Assembly (NCBI GenBank): GCA_020152595.1
Contig: JAIGNY010001437.1
Span: 2,256,001-2,320,000, forward strand
Origin: Chiridota heheva
Lineage: Eukaryota > Echinodermata > Holothuroidea > Apodida > Chiridotidae
Length of the DNA stretch: 64,000 nucleotides
Direction: 5' to 3'
The position numbers and the translations under genes were made by a program. Under the pieces are notes generated by a model. The model did not search any database. It was not told the DNA's origin and worked only from the letters and a program-made list of their open reading frames with translations. Positions within the stretch are counted from its first letter, which is position 1; every line of letters begins with the position of its first letter. Of the stretch, positions 50,201 through 59,200 are shown in pieces.

Positions 50201-53200
50201 CACAGTATTATTAGTGTTGGTAGTAAGTTTTGAAATTCAAACATGCAAAATAATTTTATAACATGAAATGACTTTAATCATGTCTTTAAATCAATTTGTA
50301 ATTTTCAAATTTGTAACATTTAATATACCGGTGTTGGTCAGTAGGAAGGGCAAAGGGATACCAAAATAATTGGGATTTACTGTACACTGTATATTGAAAG
50401 TAAAAATGGAAGTAAACGGTAACCTACTTGTTTTCAAGAATGGCTGAAAAGACTGTAGCATCACCTCTCATATGCCGCTGCATTGTCAGACTTATTCCAA
50501 GCACAGCGCAACACACTGAATTAAAATCTGAGTGAGCTGTAATGCAAACTTTATCATCGCTTATTTGGTCCAACAATGAATTAAGAGCTGTTATTTCCAA
50601 ACAACAAGACATTCTCTTAAAAGCTGGCATTGGTAAACATGCCCCGCAGTCACACCTAGTGTTGGCATTGGAAAACATGCACCACAGTCACACCTAGTGT
50701 TGGCATTGGTAAACAAGCACCACAGTCACACCTAGTGTTGGCATTGGTAAACATGCGGCGCAGTCACACCTAGTGTGGGCATTGGTAAAACATGCACCAC
50801 AGTCACACCTAGTGTTGGCATTGGTAAACATGCGGCGCAGTCACACCTAGTGTTGGCATTGGTAAACCTAGGGCGCAGTCACACCTAGTGTTGGCATTGG
50901 TAAACATGCGGCGCAGTCACACCTAGTGTGGCATAGGTAAACATCCCCTGCAGTCACACCTAGTGTTGGCATTGGTAAACATCCCCCGCAGTCACACCTA
51001 GTGTTGGCACTGGTAAACATGCACCACAGTCACACCTAGTGTTAGCATTGGTAAACATCCCCCGCAGTCACACCTAGTGTTGGCATTGGTAAACATGCAG
51101 CGCAGTCACACCTAGTTATTCAACACATCCTCCCATGGGCTCCACTATGTCTTTGGGAGTTTTTACGATCACTCACTGGGTTGTTGACTTTATACACTAG
51201 CCCTGGAAGAGATGCTTTTGCTAAAACAAAATAACATTTAATACCTTGAAAATTCCTAAATCCATTATCTAGTGTGTCCTTATAAACAAACAAAACTTTC
51301 TCAACAATTCAAGGTGCAAAAATAATCAAAGAAAGTTGCTGAAACAACAAGCAAAACGACATCGGCTAACATTAAATCAATGGTAAGTTAAATTTCCATA
51401 GTCTATGTATGGGTGGTAGTTGACTTTGTATGGCCGGCAAGAGAAATATGAGGCTTGAAACACAAGTATTGCAAAGTTGACTAAGTCACACCAGTCCACA
51501 TTAGAAAGTCTAACATTAGCTTCGGTATCATCACTTTCTGATTCAGTACTATAACGTTAGCATTACTGACACTGCCAGAACTGTCTTGTACTCGTCTCCG
51601 AACTGGTTCAAAATCGTAAGGTGTAGAACCTTCCGTCATTGGAAAATACCAACAAAAAGTGTCCGTCTTTGTAATGGAAGTGGCACATGAGATGAAACTT
51701 AAAATTATCAGACTACGAGTGTAATATTCCCTGCGCTCTTCAGGCAACTGCTATAATTACATGCTATTAGCATGGAGTACATGTACACAATGTCACCGTA
51801 ACAAATCGAGGTGGCTCGCCAACTTGCTGTAAAGTCCAATTCGATCAAAAAATCAGGATATGTTATTCTTTGATAACTAGGAATAATAAAACAAGAGCAC
51901 AAAATATGGTTTGGTTTGGTTTATTGATGTTTAACGGCACCACGACAGTAAGAGTCAAATGTGCCAAGAGGATGTTTAATAATAAATAATGGTGTAAGAG
52001 TTACAGTGGAATAGTGAGGAGATGGAAGCTTTGTAAGGGAGATAAAGGGGAAAGGTTGAATGTGGGAGAAAAATTTAGGTAAAAAAAAAAGGGGTGTGTA
52101 AGGTTAGGTGTAGAAGGGGAGGAGATTATATGTGGTGGAAGAGGTTATTGTTGCGAGTTGATGATGTTTGAGGAAGAATTGTTTTTGAATAGGTCCGAGA
52201 TTGAGGAGAGTGAGGTGAGAAGAGATCTGGAGCTCTGATATAGGGGACAGGTTAAGAAAATATGCTTGATCGAGAGATCGATGTTGCAAGTGAGGCAAAG
52301 AGGGGCAGGGGAGCCGGATAAGAGATGGGAGCGAGTAAGAGAGGAGTGGCCGAGGTGGATGCAGGTGACAACAGTGTCTTCCACGCAATTGCGACTATCC
52401 AGAGGAGTGTTGGTCCCATCTTTGGATTTAATGGTGTGAAGTTAATTACTGGTTTAGTGATTCCAGGATTTTTGCCAGGTTTTGTTGATGTAGTTGGAGA
52501 TGGAGAGATGGAGGTCTGAGTGTGGAATAGGAAAAGGAGAGATGTTATTTGATAGAACTTTGATGGCAGCTCTGTGGGCTCTCGTGTTGCCAGGGATGCC
52601 GATGTGGCTGGGAATCCAGAAAAAGATCATTTTCTTTCCTAGCAAGGAAAGAGTGTGGAGTCTGTTGAGGATTTGTAGAATGAGAGGGTTGGGCCAGAGC
52701 ATGTTGAGGATGCCAGTGAGGACAGATTTAGAGTCAGAGAAGATGATGAAATTGGCAGCGGGAAAAGAGTTTTATGAAGTTGAAGGCTAGGAGGATGGCC
52801 TTCACCTCGGCAGAGTAGATAGAGGTGCCGTGCCGCCAGGTGACCTTGAGGAGAGGGTAAGGCCAGGACAGGCGGTGGCGGCTGCAGAGGAGCTTCCCGT
52901 GTGGAGCCATAGGTGAAGAGGAAGGAGTAATTGCAGAAATGTCTACTGAGTTGACAGAATTTGGAGTGGATGAAGGCTGGGTTGCGGAGAGCTTTCAGCT
53001 GAAGGAAGAAAGACCAAGGTAAACCTTGAAGGGGGTGAAGGAGGGGGGAGGGAAGAAGTGAATTGTCCAGGTGGATGTAGGTGGGATGGTGTGTCTAACA
53101 CTTAAGAAAATGTTGATGTTGGCTTTGGAGAAGTGAGAGAGCATCCGAATTTCGAAAGGTGGGGGGATGCGGTTGTTGAGATTGAAGAGGTTGGAAAAGG

Positions 53201-56200
53201 AGGGAAAGCAGATGAAATGGAAGCAGGGGTTTCGTGGATCGGTGAGGATGCAGAAAGCAAAGGAGAGGCCGACCTCCGTGCACCGCAGGTCGAAGGGGAT
53301 TTCGTTGGCTTCGATGTGGAGACTGGTGATGGGGAGGTGTGAGTGGCACCAAGGCAAAGCCTTAGGGCAGTGTTCTCAGTGACCTCCAGGTGTTTCAAGT
53401 AAAATTTGTGGGCGGAGGCGAAGATGAAATTGTCACAGTCCAGCCTGGATCTGAGGAGGGAGCGGTATAAGGTGAGATGATTTGCTCCCTAGTCAGTGCT
53501 TGAGAGGACCTTGAGGAGATTGAGGATTTTGTGGTATTTGGCTTTGAGGGTGTTAATGTGGGGGAGATAGGAAAGTGTGGAGTTGAGAGTGATTTCGAGG
53601 AAGCGAGAACTGGGGATTATGGAATCTTTAAGATGGAGATTGGGGCGGAGGAGGAAGGAGTTGTTGTTGTTGAAATGGATGACAACAGTTTTGTCTTTTG
53701 AGGAGTTGAAACTGTTGGAGTCGCTTCAGTGAGCCAGACTGTCCAGACAGTGTTGTAGGTAATTTTGGAGAGTATGGAAGCATGGGAGGATGAGTAAATA
53801 GTGAAATCGTCAACATAGAGGGAGTTTTTAAAGTTGGGGGTGAGAGGTTTGGTGATGCTGAGAATTTTGAGGATATAAAAGAGAGTGGGGGACAGGATGC
53901 TGCTTTGGGGACACCAGTATGTTGGGTGTACATTTGGGAGTAGGTGTTTCCGATGCGTACTCTGAAGAGGCGGGAGTGGAGGAAGTTTTGGATGAAGGTG
54001 GGGAGGAGGCCTCTGAGGCTGGAGGAGTGAAGGTCTCTTGAGGACACCATCCCTTCAAGTAATGTCGAAGGCCTTTTCGATGTCGAAGAAGATTGAGATG
54101 GTATGATGATTTCTGACGAAGGCTTCATGGATGAAGGTGTCAAGTTTGAGGATGTGATCCAGGCAGTTTCGGTTTTTTTCTGAAACCATTTTGAGTGGGG
54201 GAGAGGATGAAGTTCCTCTTGAGGTACCAGCAAAGCCTGTACTTGCAAAAAATATGGCAAAAATTTACCCAGCGAAAAAGGTTGACATCACTGTCGTTTA
54301 GGAACTGTAAGTTACGGGAACTGTAAGTATCATTGGTGTTCACAACACATTGACTTTTCCAAAGATATGTTTGTTTGTTTGTTTGATGAGGTATTAACGG
54401 CACCATGACAACAAGGGTCAAATTGTGCCTGAGAGGTCAGATCATTCTAGAGGTAGGAAGGAAAGGAAACAGGGGGAAATTCAAGAACAAAGGTCAAAAA
54501 GCTGTGATCGAGAGAGGAGTTGCATGAGTGAAACAAAAACCAAGTAGAGAAGGGGTGGAAGAGGAGAATTGAATATGGTTGTGGAGGGAAGCATGATGAA
54601 GGAAGGAGATAATTTTATCCGGAGGAGTTTTTTGGAAGAGCTCGGCTACTGAGTTGTGGGCAGCGAGGGAAGCTCTGGGAAGATTGTACAGGGGGCAAGC
54701 AAAAAGAATGATTCTTTGAATAATAAAAAATATGTAAATGCTAAAAGGTATGTCTTTTCATAGTTTTTCGAGATATTCTAAATAATATCAAAAGTGAGCA
54801 ATGGGGATTTTCAATTGCAGGGGTCGAAATTTAAATTTTTGATTTTCATGTGACACGTGGTAACAGTTTGAAGTTGACCAAAGAGTTTGACCAAAGAGTT
54901 CTTACGGATTAATATTTGGCATTTTAGCTTTTCGCAAAGAGTTGTTAATGAGTGGAATGGTTTGCCTGAGTGGGTGCTTAGCTCCTACTTTGTTCACAAT
55001 TTCAATGTCAATATTGATAAATTCTTTACTAGCTCTGGGCATCTTTTTTTTTTTCTTTTTGTGGTGGTGGGGATGGTGTTAGTTTGGGCTTTTTATGGGG
55101 TGACTAACCCTACTTAGTCATCTTGTTATGTAATGTTATGTAAGCATCCTTGCATAGGCGTATTCATGAATCATAATTAATTGTCGTGATAATTGCAGGC
55201 AAGGTAGGAAAAACATTTTCTTACTGGAAGATATTGTTTTTAAGATAATCTTGTTTGACAACATGCAATTTTTTGAGCGGAAATGAAATTATTGATCATT
55301 GATGTCATGTGCTTATAAAACAACACTGTTCCACTGGAACAGTAGAATTTGAAAATGCACTGTTCACCTATTGAGCACAATACTGTTTCACTTTTCTCCA
55401 GATGTAATCGCTTATCATTAATGGGAAAATCAATTTTTTTACCTTTTTTGTGATTTTAAAAAAAGTACTGAAGAAAAATACAATTTCTACAAATATCAAT
55501 AAGACCAATGCCTAACACATCAGCCTAGCTACAAAAATAGAGTAACAACTTTTTCCCATCCCCTTCAAAAATATGAATTTTTGACTGGCAAAATGGCAGT
55601 CATTTTGAAGGAGTTCTACAACTTCGGCCTCAAAGTTCACGTATTATTTTTAACTTGATTTTAATGTTAATGCAGAGTTACACATGATAAATAATAACAT
55701 ATCAAGAAGTCATGCACTCTTTATCAGTAATTTTGAAATAAGAGACAAATTATTGCAAAAATATTGGATTTATTTTTGACTCCAATGACAAACGTCATAT
55801 CCTTTAAAAAAGTTTTCTAAAGATAAAGTGTCAATCCACAACTGTAGCTTTATGCAGGCTGATTTTCACAAGAATCATTTATTCTATTAACATGTTCAAC
55901 ATAGGCCATAGGCCTAATCTACTTGAGATTCATATATTTTTGAAAAATTATTTTGGAAAAATTGAAGGAAAAAAGCCAGCATGACTTGTCCTTCTCCTTA
56001 AAAAATTGTTCCAGTAAATCATAACCACAAACTTACTGTAGCAAATAGTGAGACCACTTTATCTTAATTTGGATAACCACACAATAAGGACTACATCCAT
56101 TGCTAGTATGATATTCAGCACCAACTTCCAGAACAACTGAGGTTTTCAGAATAAAGAAAATAAAGAGGAAAAATCTGACCCGGCCTGGTTATGTATCAGG

Positions 56201-59200
56201 TCGGGTCTAACTGTTTGAAACTTTAAGGAGCAGAACAGCTAATGGGGCTAATTGACTCCAATTATATATGGTTGTAAAGTGGAATTTCGGCAAATGGTAA
56301 TATTTTGGCAATTTTTTTATATGTATGAGTAGCTCTACTCAACAGAATCACATTTCAAGTCAAAATAAAGTGAATGAATATTACACAACAAAATTCAGGG
56401 TAAAATTGTAAATAATATTTCTCTTTTTCACTGGACAACTAGTAATACTACTGTAGATAAAAGAAATGGCACTTTCTTCTATGTTTACTATTGTTTCAAT
56501 GGACAGAGTTTTGTGTGGAGTTATTAAGGTACTCCTCCACACACACAAGCCAATGGAAACTAAGGAAAATAAAGAAAATTGTAATAAACCTGGGTGAGTG
56601 CAAAATGCAAAAGTGAGTACAAAAATGGAAAACAAACATAAAACAATTAAAATAGAAGAATATGTTCTCTGTCTTCTTTCACATTAATTCTGTCATAGTT
56701 CTTGTTATTTACATTTATTATACAGTAGGCCAGCAATTCTTAATAGGCGGCCCACGGGCCAAATCTGGCCAGCCAGACAATCCAATCTAGCCCGCGAACA
56801 ATAGTCATAGTGGAAGAAAAAAATAGTACGTCCCGATTGATCTGAATAAGATCAGTAAAAATCGCAAAATCCTCATTTATTTAGGATTTTTTTAGGCAGA
56901 CCAGCGCACTAGAACATCGTGGCTTATCAAATAAAATGTTATCCTTAGCTTCGCTAAAAATGGGCAGAATCGCGGCGTGTCAAAGAAAGGCGGATAAAAA
57001 AATTCCAGCATCTGGCGTACATCCTTATCACGTGTGCTCTCAGCTTGTTTGTATTTAGGGATTGTTTTGCCAGGTTTTGTTTGTCATGTAGCATAGCATA
57101 GCAAGGTTTAACGTTCCAAAAGCATCCAGTGCTGGACATTATATCAAGATGGCCATGGCCTTTGATAACCAATTGTGAACTCACTGACTGCAGACCCACC
57201 AGGGTTGCAGACCCACCTAGTTTTGCCATGCGATTGGCCAACGGCCTGAGGCTGTTGTCAAATGGTGGCCCTTAGAAAAAAAAATAATTAAGAAACCGTG
57301 CACTAGGCCTACACAGTTTGTAGCTATAAGTCATATCCCACAATACACTTTTTGACATACTGGTGGTGTGTACAGTGGGTTATTACACTTTCCCCACATA
57401 AAGGTAAAAGTGTGTTGAGCGTTAGGCTACCAAGCTTAGGCCCAAGGTCAATGGGGCGAAATTCGCTCCAAGCTTGCTATCTTACCATATTATGTACCTT
57501 TCTTGCTTTAATTCTTATACATAGTTCTTTGAAATTATTTTAGTACTCAAAAAGACAAAATTAGAAGACCCTTTATGCTTGCTTTGGCAAAATAGTTTTT
57601 CCCAATCAGACCTTTAAAGTATTTGTCACTCGTAATTGTTTATGTTTGACGTCATATTGCTTCTATGGTTGTCGTACAGCTGATTGGCTAACAACTCATG
57701 CACATTTAAATAGATTCACTAACAAGTAAAGATTTTTATCAAACTTGGACTTGATGAATAATCAACAAAATTTACTTCTGCTCTTAAAGTAATGGCTGAA
57801 TGTTTAATCACATCTCGAACAAGAAGACTCACAGAAAATTAATATATCTATAAATTCCATCATTTCCAAATAAGATTTTGTGGATAAATGATAAATCTGT
57901 TGTGAACCTAGTGATAAAGATTTTTAATATTTTAGTGATGAATATTTTCAGGGAAGTTGTATAAAGTTAAATAAACTTAAGACAATTTTTTTTTGTCTTT
58001 CATCTCCAATGGCGTGCATAGGAAAAAAGCATCACTTTCTGGGGACCAGATCAGTAAACAACAGCAATCACACAATGTCAGCATACAGAAACCGATTAAA
58101 GTAAAAGAAATTATGGCCAAACGATGGTAAATGATTCTATAACTACAGTTTGCATACTTATCACAAGTTTGTAGCATGAAATTGTACACTTGTGTTTTGA
58201 TTTAAAATAAGACTAACATAACTTTGATAAGTGACCCCTCCACAATGTGAAACCATATAGTGCCCTATAACAACCCCCTTATCTGTACGATAATCCCAAT
58301 GTCAATCATATGGAGGGTTTCATAAATCATGGGGATTGGAATATATCAAATTTTAGGCAAAATTATATAGGAATTAATTTCAAAATGTTTAATACTTCTT
58401 GGTACCCGATTTTCTTGAAACTTTCAGGATTTATAAAGGAAAAATTTTAAAATCTTAAAACATCTTTTTTAGTCAACAATCTAGGAATTTTGGGCCAAAA
58501 AACGGGTTTTTATTTCATTCCAATAAAATTTGGAGAAAAATTTGAGGCTTCTAGTTCAAGAAAATAATGTTTATTAGCCATTTTGAAAAATTTCTTACCT
58601 TCTTTCACCAATTTTACTGTTCTTTATTTTCCCATTATTCAAAAATAATTTCAAAATTATACCTTTTCGAGCAAATTTCTTTAAAAAAAGGATAGTAAAT
58701 CACGAGCTCACAAATGTTGCATTTTTGTCGACCATTTTGAACGAAGCTAAAGAAAAAATGCAGAACAACAGTGCAGAGGAATTTTAACAAAGTTAAAATC
58801 CTAAAACCTAATCCTAAAAACCTAATCCTAAACCCTAATCCTAAACTCTTATTCTAAAACCTAATCCTAAATCTAAAACTTAATCCTAAAACCTAATCCT
58901 AAAATCTAACCTGAAAATGAGAATTGACATTAATTATGCGCATGTTTTTTACATTTCATTTCACTTAAACTGCAAAACGGCTTGCAAACTCCACTCGTTA
59001 GTACAGTAGGCTAGTAGTAATATAGTTATTATGTACATCCCTAAGTACAGGTTGACATTGGGATTGTCGTATGAGGGTTATTAGAGATAAGATACAATTC
59101 CTATGTTATTTTTAATTCACACGTTGTAGAAAATTGATGATGATTGAAAAATAACTTCCTTTTTGGATATTCTTACATCAATTAGTCTAAATAATACATT

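Noticed and set aside
50640-51120. Regular 38-bp repeats considered as a CRISPR-like array
   Set aside because: There are no unique spacers: the whole 38 bp repeats in tandem, in an animal intron.
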